Below are positions 1 to 12,147 of a stretch of 64,000 bases of DNA, in pieces. Origin of the DNA: Papiliotrema nemorosa (Eukaryota; Basidiomycota; Tremellomycetes; Tremellales; Rhynchogastremaceae); assembly GCA_032158125.1 (NCBI GenBank), contig JASKOT010000003.1:124001-188000 (forward strand), in the 5' to 3' direction. Position numbers and translations under genes: made by a program. The notes under the pieces are model-generated. The model was not told where the DNA came from. It saw only the letters and a program-made list of their open reading frames with translations, and did not search any database. Numbering within the stretch: the first letter of the stretch is position 1; each line of letters begins with the position of its first letter.

Positions 1-379
1 CGATCATATGACGTCTCACTCTCCTAGCCCTCCTTTCTTTGCCAGCCCTAACAGTGCTGAAACGCCACGTCGTAGCCAGTGTCAAAGTGTTTGAGCTGGC
101 CATGTTTTGCAATCTTCAAAGGATCTTGGATGTGCAACACCTGTCTGACCGATCGTTAGTATTCCAGCGCCTTCCAGTCGGTCAAGATTGTATCTCCGCT
201 CGACGATTGGCGCATTTGCTTGGGATGGGGTCAGAGCCCAGCCTTAAAAGGCCAATCGTATCCCATCTAGGTGTTACATCGATACAGGTCTAATGACATG
301 CCAACCCCTTGTTCCCCGCTGGCGATACAATCGATCTGGAAGTTAGCTCACCCTCTACTGTATGCGTAATAATGCAGGC
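1..379. other. Window edge, 3' flank of the CTR gene
   Basis: No convincing coding region. The only longer reading frame here (about 39-293, +) has no recognisable domain and lies beyond the 3' end of the copper transporter gene. It probably holds that gene's 3' UTR and part of an off-window neighbour's flank. Confidence 0.5.
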
Positions 380-1361
380 CTACCCAACATCAATCTCTCC
401 TTCGTATAAGACGTGACCAATGAATGCGCCAATAACAATGGAGAGGAATAGAAAGGTGTTATATGTCATAGCGACCAACATGAGCTGCCTAATCAGCACG
501 TGTACATCACAAAGGATATCCACGTCGATAGATCGTCATTCAGGATGGACTCTCAGTCCGAGGGGAATGGGATTTGAAGAGGGTGGACTAACCCAGAATG
601 ATATGGCTACAGATACAGCGTACAATCCTGCCCGAATTACTCGCATGCCCAAACTCAACTTGACCCTATTCATCAGTACCTTGATAAACCACACCATTTC
701 TAGTAGTGTATGACTCACAGTCCCATCCTCCCTGCTCCCGTCTCTATAGCAGCGTAACCAGCCTGATTAGGGGGGATCAGACTCTGTCTCCTTCCTACGC
801 CGCCCATCCCTCCACCTCCATGTTCAGACATCAACCCGACTCCCAGACTCTCTCTCCTTGATGCGGGGTTCAGAGAGGATTTCGAGTCGGTGTATATTGT
901 TATAGCGAGCGTGCGGTCAAAGTTCCGGATGTAGTGGAGGAGCGAAGCGTATAGCATCGAAATGAGGATGATGATAAAGCTGTAGGTCAGACTCGGCTTA
1001 AAACACTGCACACTCTCAATACCTCAGAGATTTGAAGAGGGATACAGCCCGGAAGAGATGGAGGAGGAAAGCCGACGTACCAAGAGAAGATCATGGTCAT
1101 GGGTCCAGTGATGTGCCATGAGGAGAAGACGACACAGACGTCCTGGACATCGCTATTCCACAACATGTTCATCTGCCGTCAGCTACCGCTCGACACAGGC
1201 ATCCCATCCATCAGAAGTGCCCCCAGTCCCAGCTGAGAGGAAAGCCTTGCTTGGAGGTAGAAGTGGCCGACTCAACTTACCGAGCACATGCGCATGGGCG
1301 CGTCCGAGCCATGATCCGGCATTGGCATGGGCATATTATGCCCCGAATGATCATGCTCCAT
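380..1361 (-). CDS. CTR-family copper transporter
   Basis: High-affinity copper permease of the CTR/SLC31 family, which forms trimers that move Cu(I) across the plasma or vacuolar membrane. Five exons join in phase: 1361-1281, 1172-1081, 1012-719, 665-593 and 484-380, giving 214 residues. The N-terminus is rich in Met and His (MEHDHSGHNMPMPMPDHG), as expected for copper capture, and is followed by the family's NMLWNS...CVVFSSWHI segment. The first membrane span is near SFIIILISMLYASLLHYI. A soluble loop of about 50 residues with Gly-rich and Ser/Arg stretches follows. The last exon carries the MTYN motif and the GAFIG helix-packing motif typical of the final CTR helix. The resemblance to short Ctr2/Ctr4-like proteins is clear; plasma-membrane versus vacuolar location cannot be decided. 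The exon 2/3 acceptor is the least certain junction. Confidence 0.9.
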
Positions 1362-1762
1362 CTTGATGCTGCACGAGAGTACGTTCGACTGCGAAAGAAA
1401 AGTACAAGCACAAATGCAAAGAAAGGGAGCCGTCTTTTTGATCGTGTGTGGTCTAGACGACGATCATCTTCTCGCCGAGGGGCGGATGGAATGGATGAGA
1501 AGGCAACTTTACTAATCCGGCCAAAACATGTCTCTCGTTCTCTCCTTCTCAGGATAGTCCGTAAACCTTACTTGCAGTCTTCTGTACCTTCTACGCCTTC
1601 TGCATCCGAGCTTGGTATTTAGTCCGTACACAGGGTCAAGCGAAATTTACAAGGGATGCGTGTCTAGATCAATCGCCGTGCATACCATAATCATGGACCA
1701 CGTTACGGCAAAAGAGATCAATTGGCCAAACCTCACCACGCCATTGTGGATCCCTCCACAGT
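1362..1762. promoter_or_regulatory. CTR upstream region and SEC12 3' flank
   Basis: About 400 bp between the CTR start codon and the SEC12 stop, both genes on the minus strand. It should contain the CTR promoter and SEC12 terminator. I did not find a copper-response element I would defend. The open frame at 1251-1622 (+) is the shadow of CTR exon 1 plus this spacer. Confidence 0.5.
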
Positions 1763-3372
1763 CTAGTGCCAGAAGAGCGCGATTAGTATGACTAGTATCG
1801 ATATCAAGATAGCGATGAGCGGTCCAGACATGCCATCGAAAGAAGCAGGAACGACGATAGCCCGGATTGTATTGTCTGGACTAGCCGAAACGAGCAACGA
1901 AGCCGAAGGGTTGAAGCGCAAAGCCGTCGGAGGAAAGGAGTGCGCATGGAGTATCTTCAGCAATGGCTAAGATGATAAGCATGCTTGTGATATATGCAAC
2001 AGATAGACATACTGCTAATGTCTTTGCATCGAGGATGCCGATGGAGAGATCTGCACTGCCAAAGGCGAGCAGCTTTCCGTCGGCACTGCCATTAGCTCTA
2101 GCTCGACTCGGTGCAATAATCTCGTACCTGACGTCGAAGACGGTGACTGGTTTACCGGCGACTTCACGCCTGACCAGCACGTCCCAGCGACCCAACTCTT
2201 CTCCTTGACCAGAAGAGTCCTTCTCCTTCCCTTTACCCTTATCGACCGGTTTTGATTCGGCCTCGGCTTTGCTTACTGGCGTCTTGCTCGGTCCAGCTAC
2301 CATGCCGAATGTCGCAACGAAAGACTTTCTCGGTGCGCCGCGTTTCGGTGCCGAGGAAGAGTTGAGGACGGCGTGTATGATTGGCTTCGAAGCGGATGCA
2401 GCGGGAGAGAATCTAGGGATCAGCTAATGATCGAGTCAATTTGCAAGTACTCACCTGGCGGCTCGGAAAGCCACTGGTGAGATGTCGATACTTGGGGGAT
2501 ATATCGTCTGCTTCAGATCCAACTTGGCCCCCTTCTCCGAAGATGTAACTTGATACAGCAGGAGAGAGTTGGCTGTCGCTATAGACAACTATCCTATAAG
2601 CTCAATCCGGTCGCCGAAAAACTCACCCATTCTCCAGTCTTCCCGCCCCAAGCGATATCCACCAGCTCGGCGTCCAGTCTTACAGGGGAAGAGACCGTCT
2701 CCAGGGCTGGGAATGTCAATAATGAAACCACGTTGTCCGTCGTTCCGACTGCGAGCAAGCTGGAGTCTGGCGAAATGGTTGTGAGTTTCTGCCTAATCAG
2801 CATGACTCAAATGATCCGAGTAGACGCTTACTTGGTATGGGTAATCGTCCGACCATTCAGCTTGTATCGTTCCTTTTTGCTTCTTCAGCACGAGGCTCTT
2901 TCTATCTGATCAGCTCACTGTCGCCAGTGCAGTAGATTCAGCATACTGATCATCTCCATACGAGTATAGTCGGCATTCATCATTGCTTCCAGACTGGACG
3001 GATGATGAAGATGCGTTGATTCCCGTTACAAGCTGCTTTGACTGATCCATCAGCGCCGGACATGGAACGCTTTCAAGTATGAGCTTACAGCACGGTCCAC
3101 TGCCATAGTCATAGGTGCATCCTCGTCACTGCTGAGCTGAATGGCCATAGTGTCTTTCACGCTACGTCCATCAGATGAAACCTTTGCGAATTGCTGCAGT
3201 GTCAGTGTGAGTTCCGCGGCGTGCGAGAGTCGAGGTGTACAATCTTGTTCTTGATCCCACTCTTCGTCGCCCCTCCTCCTCCTCCCATGATGAGTGTCTC
3301 GTCATCTGCCCAGTCTACACAATACACTGGGAAAGATGGTGTCGGATGAGCTTTGTGCGCTGTTCGGGTCAT
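1763..3372 (-). CDS. SEC12: Sec12-like ER guanine-nucleotide exchange factor for Sar1
   Basis: ER membrane GEF that loads Sar1 with GTP to start COPII vesicle budding. The N-terminal exon (from ATG 3372) contains PVYCVDWADDETLIMGGGGG followed by a K-S-G-I-K-N stretch, the potassium-binding loop (GGGGxxKxGxxN) diagnostic of Sec12/PREB. WD-type blades follow, for example ISPDSSLLAVGTTDNVVSLL and LRFNPSASLLVSASPDNTIR. The last exon ends in one hydrophobic span, MSGPLIAILISILVILIALF, and only two more residues, so the protein is C-terminally anchored with almost no lumenal tail. At least eight exons join in phase, with introns near 3204-3250, 2765-2830 and 1967-2012 among others. An upstream in-frame ATG at 3429 would add 19 residues; 3372 fits the family better. 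Confidence 0.88.
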
Positions 3373-3654
3373 GATGATTGTGCTGATACCTGGTGCGAGG
3401 TGGAGGATAGCCAGCTCGCCGGTTGTCAACCGTGGCTGCTGACGCGATGCGGCCCTCGCCGAGTTTAATTAGGCATGCACGCGGCATTCGGCATCTCTTT
3501 CGATTGAAATAGGCGCATGTATCCCGGCAAAGAATCGTCTCAACACCCGACCTGCCGACGCCTACTTTCTCAACTCTCTTTATCGATTGAACACCTCTCG
3601 TACAACTCTTCTGATACCCAGAACGTCGGCCGCGGACCATACAGTCAGTATAGA
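3373..3654. promoter_or_regulatory. Bidirectional promoter, SEC12 / ETF-beta
   Basis: 282 bp between two divergent start codons. It must serve both the ER exchange factor and the mitochondrial flavoprotein gene. No TATA box or defined element was recognised. Confidence 0.5.
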
Positions 3655-4772
3655 ATGAGACCCACACTTCCGCGACTCGTGCACGTGCTTGTCCCCGTCA
3701 AGCGATCAATCGATTATGCAGTGTGAGCCTCCTCTCTGCCCTTGACTCCGGCTCTGCCTGACCATGCAGCAAGATCCGAGTGGCCAGCAGTGGAAAGGGC
3801 GTCGACACAAATGTCAAGCACTCGATGGTGAGTCATCATCACTGCAATATACTTGGTCCGAAGAGCTAACATCGCTTAGAACCCTTTCGACGAGATCGGT
3901 ATGCAGTGACCTCTGAGTACAGCGCTTGTCTGACCTATCTAGCTGTCGAAGAAGCTATCCGACTGCGTGAAAAGTCCGGCAAGCTCATCGAGTCCATCAC
4001 TGCTCTCTCTATAGGTCCCGCCAAATCTCTCGATACCATCCGAACGGCCCTAGCTATGGGTGCCGATGCCGGTATTCACATTCTTACCCCAGACGACAAC
4101 GCAGTCGAGCCAATTTCCGTCGCTCACGCCATCAAAGCCGTCGTGGAGAAGAACAACAAGTACGACTTGATCATCATGGGTAAACAAGCTATCGATGATG
4201 ATTCGGGATCGACCGGAGGTATGTTGGCGGGTATGCTGGGTTGGGGACAGGGTTCTTTTGCCAGCAAGCTGGAAGTTCAGGACGGAGGCAAAGTGGCTGT
4301 GACAAGGGAGATCGATGGTGGGTTGGAGAAAGTCGAGGGCAAATTGCCGTTCATCGTAACGACTGATCTGAGGTGAGCGTAGCTTTCGTCATTCCGCGGA
4401 CAGAGGCTGACTTCACAGATTGAACGGTATGACTTGCCGCAAAAACGTCAGCAAAAACAGAGCGCTAATGAGCTAGAGCCACGATTCGCCTCGCTGCCAA
4501 ACATCATGAAGGCGAAGAAGAAGCCCGTTGAGACTCTCAAATTGCAAGAACTCGGTCTTGACCTTGTAAGTTGCTTTTTACTGGCTTTCTCGAGTCGCTA
4601 ATTCGTCAGACGCCCAGGCTGGAGACTATCTCTGTTTCTGAGCCACCTCAGAGGGTAGGAGGCGGAAAGGTGAGTTTGCGGTCTCTCCAGATCTCTTCAA
4701 TCGCTGAATCAGGTCCAGGTCGCAGATGTTGATGAGCTTGTCGCGAAGCTCAAGTCGGCAGGTGTTCTTTAG
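3655..4772 (+). CDS. CIR1: Electron transfer flavoprotein subunit beta
   Basis: Mitochondrial-matrix ETF beta, which with ETF alpha carries electrons from acyl-CoA and other dehydrogenases to ETF-ubiquinone oxidoreductase. The start [20 protein letters not shown] is the usual family opening (R-x-L-V-x-V-K-R-x-x-D). Exons join in phase through introns near 3723-3768, 3830-3879, 3900-3941 and three further ones to give [14 protein letters not shown], the nucleotide-binding [15 protein letters not shown], and the ETF-beta signature region [20 protein letters not shown]. The C-terminal lysine-rich segment ([13 protein letters not shown]) and the end [17 protein letters not shown] are also typical. 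Length is about 260 residues, normal for the family. The gene is called CIR1 in budding yeast. Confidence 0.95.
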
Positions 4773-5185
4773 CGCGATGAGAGCTTCAGGTACCAGCCAC
4801 GACGCTTACCGACATAGCCGTCATAAGCATAGAAGAGGATATGGTGCATGCAGTGCATGAATTGCGAGTGAATCCGAAACCTCTCGATCCGACTATTGAT
4901 CTGCTCATGCAAGTCATTGTCAGGTGTATTGCGCATATTGTGACGGAGGCATGGGGTGCAGAACTTTTCGATGGCATGTGCTTACATCCAACAGTCTTCA
5001 AAATAATCGTTTCTCCATTCGAATACAGCAATACTCGTACACGAACGATCAGAGAAGGAACCCACGCTCTTCCACCATTCGCAAAGACATCAAGAGTGGA
5101 GACTAATAGGTCACGACTCGTACTGACTTGAGAAAGACTTCGACTTACAAGAATGTGCTGAACTGCTCATCGCTTCTCGACTCGT
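4773..5185. other. Convergent intergenic, ETF-beta / BTB gene
   Basis: 413 bp between two convergent stop codons. Short frames on both strands (e.g. 4841-5131) have no domain. It presumably holds both 3' UTRs and terminators. Confidence 0.5.
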
Positions 5186-6112
5186 TCATCCCACAATGGG
5201 AACAAACTTCTCAGCGATGGCTTGCCAACCAAATTCTCCGCCTTCACCGAATATATCCTGACCGCCAAATCCGGCGTGGCCATTGACGACACTCCCATGG
5301 ACACTTCCGTAAGGGCTTCCTCCATTCGACCCATGCTTCTCCTTGACCTTCAAAGCGGCAACATAGATACCCAACAAGTACGGCAAAGCCACCCCTTCCG
5401 CAATTTTAGGCGTGATCTCAAACACCCCATGCACATCTCCACCGGCTTCCTTGATCTCGCCCAAAGACTTCAAGGCGGATTTAGCCAGACCCACATTGTT
5501 CTTTTGCGACGCGAGGGTGAACACTTCCCAAGGGTCCTTCTCCACAGCTGAATGGAGAAACATGAGGGCTCGTTCGGATACACCTCGAGATTCAAGATGG
5601 TCGGATAGTTTGAGGAGATCTTCTCGGATTCGCCAGATCATCTTTGGGGGTCGATTGTGCATGTGAGCGAGATCGAGCCACGCTTTGATAACTTGGGAAG
5701 AGGCGGGGACCTTGATAGGATTGCCCTTGTAGGTTTCCGAGGTGAGGTGTTCTCGAAAGAATGGACTGGTCATCAGTACGGGGCCCACGACACCTAGGGA
5801 GGGTAGGCAGTGCTCATTGTCAGGAGGGAGAGAAGACGTGTGTAGGTGAATGAAAACTCACCTGGCAGCCTTGAGGACATACGATTCAACCTTGAAAACT
5901 CGACCTTCGTTACTGACCAAAGAAGTATCGGCAGCAGGGTCGATATAAGTCAAAGGAGGGTTGACGGGGCTCTTGTCGGCGATACCGTGCTTGCCATTCG
6001 AGCCATTGACAACGGTCGACTCTTGCGTGCCGTTGATGACGTCCGTGCCGTTGGAGCCAATGGTAGACACCACAGGCGAAGCAGGAAGAGGAGGAACGAT
6101 GATCCCGGACAT
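5186..6112 (-). CDS. BTB/POZ domain protein
   Basis: Two exons, 6112-5862 and 5765-5186, give about 276 residues. After a Gly/Asn/Ser-rich N-terminus, the join reads RVFKVESYVLKAASPFFREH, the core of a BTB/POZ fold (F-x-V-x-S-x-VL-x-AAS-x-FF). A helical region follows (IWRIREDLLKLSDHLESRGV) and then a Gly-rich tail (SNGGSPYGSVHGSV). BTB domains mediate dimerisation and Cullin-3 or transcription-factor contacts. There is no DNA-binding, kelch or ankyrin partner domain here, so the cellular role is unknown. The intron has a TACTGATGAC branch region just before the acceptor; an upstream AG near 5793 would throw the frame out. Confidence 0.78.
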
Positions 6113-6641
6113 GGCTTGATCTCGTTGTGGTACCGAGCTGGAAAGTGAAGCGTGAGACAGATGATGTGATTCAGTGGAAGGGAGAGTGAGATTGAGAAAG
6201 CAAAAGAGGGCAAAGGTATCAGTACTTATAGAGGGTAGCGCGCAGGTAAGTTCTTGGGGACCATGAGGTCAATGTCGAAGCATGAGGCAACAAGCGATCC
6301 GATCGTTAGACACACATTGAGAGTCTCACACACACGATGCCAACCGGCCAGGGCACCCGAGACCGCCCAACACCTCAGAATACTGCCCAGATGACGCTTT
6401 CACACCAGCCACACTGGGAGGCGCAAATTACCAAGGATGCATGGCACGAGTGCTGTATCATGCGACAGATTGTGACATGGTTCTTGCGTTGGCAATGAGA
6501 TACTGTAAGTGATGTGCGTTTTGAAGGGTTCCTCCTGAGAGATGTGCGGAGCATGGCCGGCGTGCCTTCCATACACTATACACGACGATTTGTCCGTCAA
6601 TCGACTATGTCCGAGCGATCGAGAGCGGGAATTGTGTGTGT
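6113..6641. promoter_or_regulatory. BTB gene promoter and MSH1 3' flank
   Basis: About 530 bp between two minus-strand genes. Frames at 6375-6792 overlap the true last MSH1 exon but are in other phases. Nothing further recognised. Confidence 0.45.
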
Positions 6642-9600
6642 TCACTTCGAGTCCGACCCCTTCTTCGCCGGTATCCGAGGAACTTGAGTGAGATCTTTGC
6701 CCTGTAATTCGGCCATCTTCGCTCTGGCAACATCCATGAAGGCCGATGGCATTCCGGCCATCCGTGCCGCGAGCTATGTGATCAGGTCCCAAACGTCACA
6801 TGTCAGGGCTGACTCACGATAGCGTGCGAGTTGAAATTGATCCCAGGTTTCAATCGATACGAATATGATACAGCTCCTTCCTCCTTTATCAGTCTCCACC
6901 TTGCTGATGTTTATCACCAAACTCACAGCGTCGTCTACGTCCGTACACCAATACTCTATGCCTTTTCTATCCTTGACAATCTCATGCTCATCTTTGACCT
7001 TCAACATCGTTTCGAGTTCGTGATAATGCGTAGCAAACAGTGTCCGACAGCCGATTCGTTCCAAAATGTAATCTAATGTGGCATAGGCAATCGCCATCCC
7101 TGCTTGTAAGGTCGTTCCTCGTCCAATCCTACTTGTCAGCGAGCGCTCAATGTAATACATTCGCAACCCACTCGTCCATGATGACCAAAGACCTCTTCGT
7201 GGCGTCTCGTAATATCGTTGCGGTTCTGCCATAAGTCGTCTCTCCAGCTTAAGTCGGACAGTACCCACTCGACCATCTCCAACATGAATGTGCTCCTATC
7301 TCTGAACAGGTCATCCCGTGCGCCGATGCGACTAAACATTTGGTCCACCACCCCTATAGTCGCCTCGTCCGCCGGGACAAAACTGCCCGATTGAGCCAGG
7401 ATAGCGATGATGGCCGTCTGACGTAAGAGAGTAGACTTTCCGCCTTGATTAGGGCCCGTGATGATGTGTAGATGGTTCTCCGGCGTGATGTCCGTCGTGT
7501 TGGGGACGAACAGTCGAGCAGATGAATGCAGGGCTGCCTCAACGACAGGATGTCGGCCATTGACCACGCGAAATTCGGTCCTGTATCTCAGCGCTGATTC
7601 TGGCGAATGCAAGCTGAACTCACCCCTCGGTCATTTGGGGTCGACAGTATCCCATTTCAGCAGCTGTCCTCGCGAAACCCATACAGAGATCAAGCTCGTT
7701 GACCAGGTTGGCATTGTGCTGTATGCCATCTGCCAAATCGACAATCTATAAGTCAGTCTGCGTTCGATTTCAAGCTATAGTGTCACCTTTTGTCGAAGAT
7801 CACGATAAACCTTCTGTTGCTCTTGATGAAGCCGACTCATGATACCTCGCCTGATGAGTGCCAGCCGAGTATAAGGCTGCATGTCAATCTAGAGAGCGTA
7901 ACGCGTTTGGACAAACTCACGTCATGAACCAGATATCTAGCACCTTTTGTAACACTTGCAGCGTGATGAAATTCGCCCGACTTGATCATCTGTTGTCGAA
8001 GGGCGGGCTTAGTGACTATTACAGTGTAACCAAGCTTCTCATGTTCGGTTAGAAGCACCAGCTGAGTCGGATCCACGTCTGTACATCAGTGCTTGTTCGG
8101 CATCTATGACAACGGCTAGCTCACCAAAGTTCCGCCTTATGTCCTCTTGCATTTGCTCCAGCCGTTGATCCACGGTAGCCAGCTTCGCATGCAAATCTCG
8201 AAGAGCTTCATTGTGCCTACTGTTATTTCCTGACTCAGGGGTTGAACCGATGAACTCACTCTGGGTCAATCCACCATTGCTGTTTAGACGCCACTTGTGC
8301 TGCTCGCCAATTCGCAAGAACTCCTCGATTCGTCTTGGTCATGCCTTCTGGGAAATCCTCTTCTTCGTCTATGACCTCCTCTAGCTCATCCACATCTTCT
8401 TCTAACTCTGATCTGAGATCTAGCGCATCGTCGTCGTCCTCATCAGAAAATGCAGATTGACTACTGAGTACCCGTTTTCGAGAAGCAGTCACCACGTCGC
8501 CCCTTATTACACCCTCTATTTCCGTGGCAATGTCGTCCAGATCCCTTAGCGAATTGACGAAAGTGTTCAAGCGGTCCAAATCCTCATCTGTATCCGCAAC
8601 ATCAGCTCGAGCATCGTGTTCTCTGTCTTGGGCTGCGTCCGACCGCAGCCTCTCTGCTATCCTCTTGATGCCCCTGATCCATAGTCCTGTCTCCCATACA
8701 TCGTCGACGTCTCCTCTGAGCTGTTTGAAGCGCTGGACAAGGCGCATGATATCCTTCAACGGTTTCAAGGTATCTTGTACCTCAATTCGGAGATCCTCGC
8801 GGGATACGAAAGCTTGAACTAGGGCATGCCTCGACGTAATCTGCGGAACCGAGGTGAGAGGAGCGCAAAGGGTTCTGACCAAAAGACGATGACCTGAAGC
8901 AGTGACTGTTTTGTCGATCACTGAGAGTAGAGTTCCCCGAGCGCTAATAGGCGATACTCTATCGTTGTCACCGGTCCTGACAGAGTGTCGGATCTCCAGA
9001 CCGACCAATGTGGCGGAATCGATATGCATGTGAGCCGAGTCGTTCTGTCGATCCGGTCGAGCGAGATCCGGACTGTGCTCTCGTAGTGCAAATCGTAGAT
9101 GATGCCGCAAGATCGAAATGGCTTGTGCTTCGAGCGACAATGCTTCTTCGGGTGCGTACACGGATTCGGGCTCAGCGTAATCGATGGTTGGTGGAGTATA
9201 GGTATCGGCAAACGACATCCGTAGTCCCAATACACATAGTAAAGCGATCATCTCGTTGATCCCCGATTGGTGATTAGGCGACAACGATTCCTGTCTACCC
9301 CAAAAATTCTTGAATGACTTGTCCAAGATGACTTCGCGAGGAGAAATCCGAGTAAGCTCATCCTCCAGTCTCCCAAGCGTACTCTCCTTGCTGAAAAACT
9401 CTCCGGTGGACACGTCGGTGTAAGCCAGCCAAAGCTTGAGCTCGGAGGACCCACCAGGACCCCGAGAGTTGTTGAGCTCATCGGATACAGCGATGGAGAG
9501 GAGGTACCGATTTTCATCCGGGTCCAACCATGATTCATCGAGCAGCGTACCGGGTGTGACCACCCGACCGACTTTGCGATGCTTGAGCTTGATTTTAGGA

Positions 9601-10503
9601 TCGACTTCATCCCCATACTCCTCTACCAGCACGACCGTGTGCCCTAGATCGTTGACTAGTATTTTGAGATACTTGTCGAGATGAGTGTATGGAAAGCCGG
9701 CGAACGGGAACTGTAACGAGGTGATTTTTTGCCCCTTTCGTTCTCGAACCTTTTGTGTACGCATGGCGAGCTTGATGTCGATGATACTGGTCAATCTGGG
9801 CGCAGCAGAGTAATGAGCCTGTGCGCATAAACAGACTGAAACGTTCAGGGACAGAAGTATTTGTCAAACTCACCTCGTAGAACTTGCCGACTTTAGTCAA
9901 GACGATGCAATCGGGAAATCGTTTCCAGTTTCTGAACACGGAATGTGCGAGTGGAGAATCCGGGATCAACCAGTCATTCAAGGCTCTCTCAAGCTGCTCC
10001 TCGATAAGCCGTTCTGCGGGAGACAGGTCATCAGTATCAAACAACTGTACCGACTCGGGCGTCGGTTCAATGATGATATGACCGTCTTTCGCTTTACTGC
10101 GCCGACCTTTCTTCTCCGCCTTCGAGCAGCTCCCTAGACTGTCCTCCCTTCTGTCGACGGCATGCTCTCTAGCCAATACTGCACTGGGTGTATCATCCTC
10201 TTTGGTTGTTTTCTTCTTCCGATTGGACCTGGTCTTCTCCGCGGACACTGGTGGTTTTACCTCGTCGTTCGTCTTGAGTCGATCTTTCACGGCTTCAGGG
10301 AGTGATCCAAAAGACGAAGACTTCCCCAGATGCAGCTCATCGTCCTCATCGCCGATAACGAATACCGGCTCGACGCTTCTCCTGGCTCGAGCGGCATATC
10401 GATGTCTGGTCGAGCTCAAACTCCTGACCGAGTGGTGTAACGGAGCATTGAAGCATGAGGTCCCCTCGTGAAGTACCCGGGACAGTCGGTGTAGGGATAG
10501 CAT
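6642..10503 (-). CDS. MSH1: Mitochondrial MutS homologue
   Basis: MutS-family mismatch-recognition ATPase acting in mitochondrial DNA maintenance. The N-terminus [16 protein letters not shown] is Arg-rich and lacks acidic residues early on, as in a mitochondrial presequence. The mismatch-binding motif GKFYE sits near 9890, followed by connector and core/lever domains (9794-8256). The ATPase carries Walker [10 protein letters not shown] near 7450. Splicing restores Walker B MDEIGRGTT near 7130-7190, and the THYHEL segment lies near 7000. The C-terminal exons splice to [16 protein letters not shown] and [19 protein letters not shown], the normal MutS ending, with stop at 6642-6644. About ten introns. 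An acidic insert lies in the core around 8380-8450 (many Asp/Glu), possibly a lineage-specific loop. Identification as MSH1 rather than MSH2-6 rests on the presequence and overall layout. Confidence 0.9.
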
Positions 10504-10858
10504 AAAGCATGTATCGTTATATCATGTTGTGTCGGATTGGACTGAAAGTTCAAGACCCGTATCAAGATGCGGGAAGCTGATGCCAATGCCGTCTAGGTTC
10601 AAGCGCTTCCCAGATCACCAAACAATCAAAGCTTGTCGAGCGACTTTGATCAGCTACTCCTCTCAATTTTCAGATCCGTAGCGATCTTCTCGATTGTCGT
10701 GCAGGATGTTTAATCACGAACAAGATCAGTCGAATCAATGACCACGTCCAAAATGTCCCATCTCTTTGTTCAGGCACGACTTTTTCGAGTTTCAACATTT
10801 CCTCGTCGCTTTCGACTGACTTTTGACACACACTTTACATCCTTGATCCTTGTCCACC
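10504..10858. promoter_or_regulatory. Bidirectional promoter, MSH1 / mL45-like gene
   Basis: 355 bp between divergent start codons of two mitochondrial-protein genes, so co-regulation is possible (inference). No specific element recognised. Confidence 0.45.
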
Positions 10859-12147
10859 ATGTCATTCCGGGCCGGTCTGACAGCGAGCTCTTCACGAATC
10901 TCGTCAAGCAGGCTACCATTGAGGTCCACGACGCTCGGCGCGGTACGATACAATGGTACAGGGACTTCTATGAAATCGGTCCAGGATGTCACTCGAGCGA
11001 TCGAGAATATGAGGAAGACAGAAGAGGACCAGATCAAGCAGAGGAAGAGACAGGCCAGCAGAGCGAAAGCTCAAGGGATGGAAGTGCCCAAGAATGTCAA
11101 ATTGGACGACATACCTATGCCTGCTTTTGGTACGTCCTTTGCCTACATGTTGAGAGGGCCGATAGGAGTCGTTCCGCCCGTATCCGATCTGACCTTTGGC
11201 TGACACGGTTGTAGAACCCGTCACGATGGAATTGGTAAAGCCTACCATACTCTTCAAAAGGTCCAAAGATCCAAAGGGCGATTCTGGCTTGAAAGCTCGT
11301 TGGACCTGGATTACCGAGTTGTTTGGGAAGAATTCGGAGAGTTATAAAACGTGAGGTCAAATTTCAATTTACTAGACTCATGCCCGTGCACCAGAGTGAC
11401 TATCGAGCTCATGTGCAGAATAGAAACTATCACCGACATGGGTCACCCTGACTCTGCTCTGCAGAAACTGCCACGATCACAGCTTACCCGGCTAGACAAA
11501 TTGAAAGTATGGGTAACCCCTTCGAGGATCGTGCTGGGAAAGACGATAAAGCCGACATTGGAATACGCGAGAGACGTTTACTGCCGTTATCACGAGGCCC
11601 AAGCGAGGTCAGTTGGGGGGGAGGAGAGCAATAAAACGGGATTGCCTAGCTGACTTTTGCTAGGGGCGACATAGCTGGAGTAGACGCGACTAGTGCAAGG
11701 GCGATGCGAACAGCAGGGAGGAAGATTGCCAAGACTGGACTTTCAGCCCAATGGGAGATGGTTGACAGGGAAAGCGTGATGCCTAGGCTGTTGTGGTACA
11801 GGCACATCCCGCTGGGACAAGGATTGCCCGGACACGTCTGTCAGCTTTGTTTGGAGATAGAAGCCACGCAGGCGAGCCCCATTTCGCCTTCTACCTATAT
11901 CGTCTGACCCTTTCAGAGCCTCACTACCACATCCAAAGAATCTCAGCAACCCACTGTGCGGACACAGCGGGTCCTCGATCGAGTCGTCTTCATGCACCTC
12001 GAGCCTGACGCAGGGGAGGGGTTGAAGTTGATCGAACGAGTCAAAGCGTTCGAGCCGTATTGGTACGCGGACGCGAAGAGCAAAGTGGAACAAGACGAGC
12101 TGCAGAAGAAGCTGCAGGATAGGATGAAGAAGTACATGGACAAGTAG
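10859..12147 (+). CDS. Tim44-like domain protein, probable mL45/Mba1-type mitochondrial protein
   Basis: Starts with a presequence-like MSFRAGLTASSSRISSSRLP (Arg/Ser-rich, no acids). A charged helix follows (IENMRKTEEDQIKQRKRQAS), then EPVTMELVKPTILFKRSKDP. After introns near 11127-11215 and 11353-11418 comes KTIKPTLEYARDVYCRYHEA, resembling the start of the Tim44-like/mL45 fold, which in Mba1 and mL45 tethers mitoribosomes to the inner membrane. The C-terminal exon has RVLDRVVFMHLEPD and a Lys-rich coiled end. The junction near 11840-11920 is weak (GTCTGT donor), so the middle of the protein is uncertain. The broader call, a mitochondrial protein of the Tim44-like superfamily, is safer than mL45 itself. 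Confidence 0.5.

Noticed and set aside
5766..5861. Apparent frameshift between the two BTB exons
   Set aside because: Using the AG at about 5793 breaks the frame, but the acceptor at 5766-5767, preceded by a CTGAT branch site, restores KAASPFF in phase, so the gene is intact.
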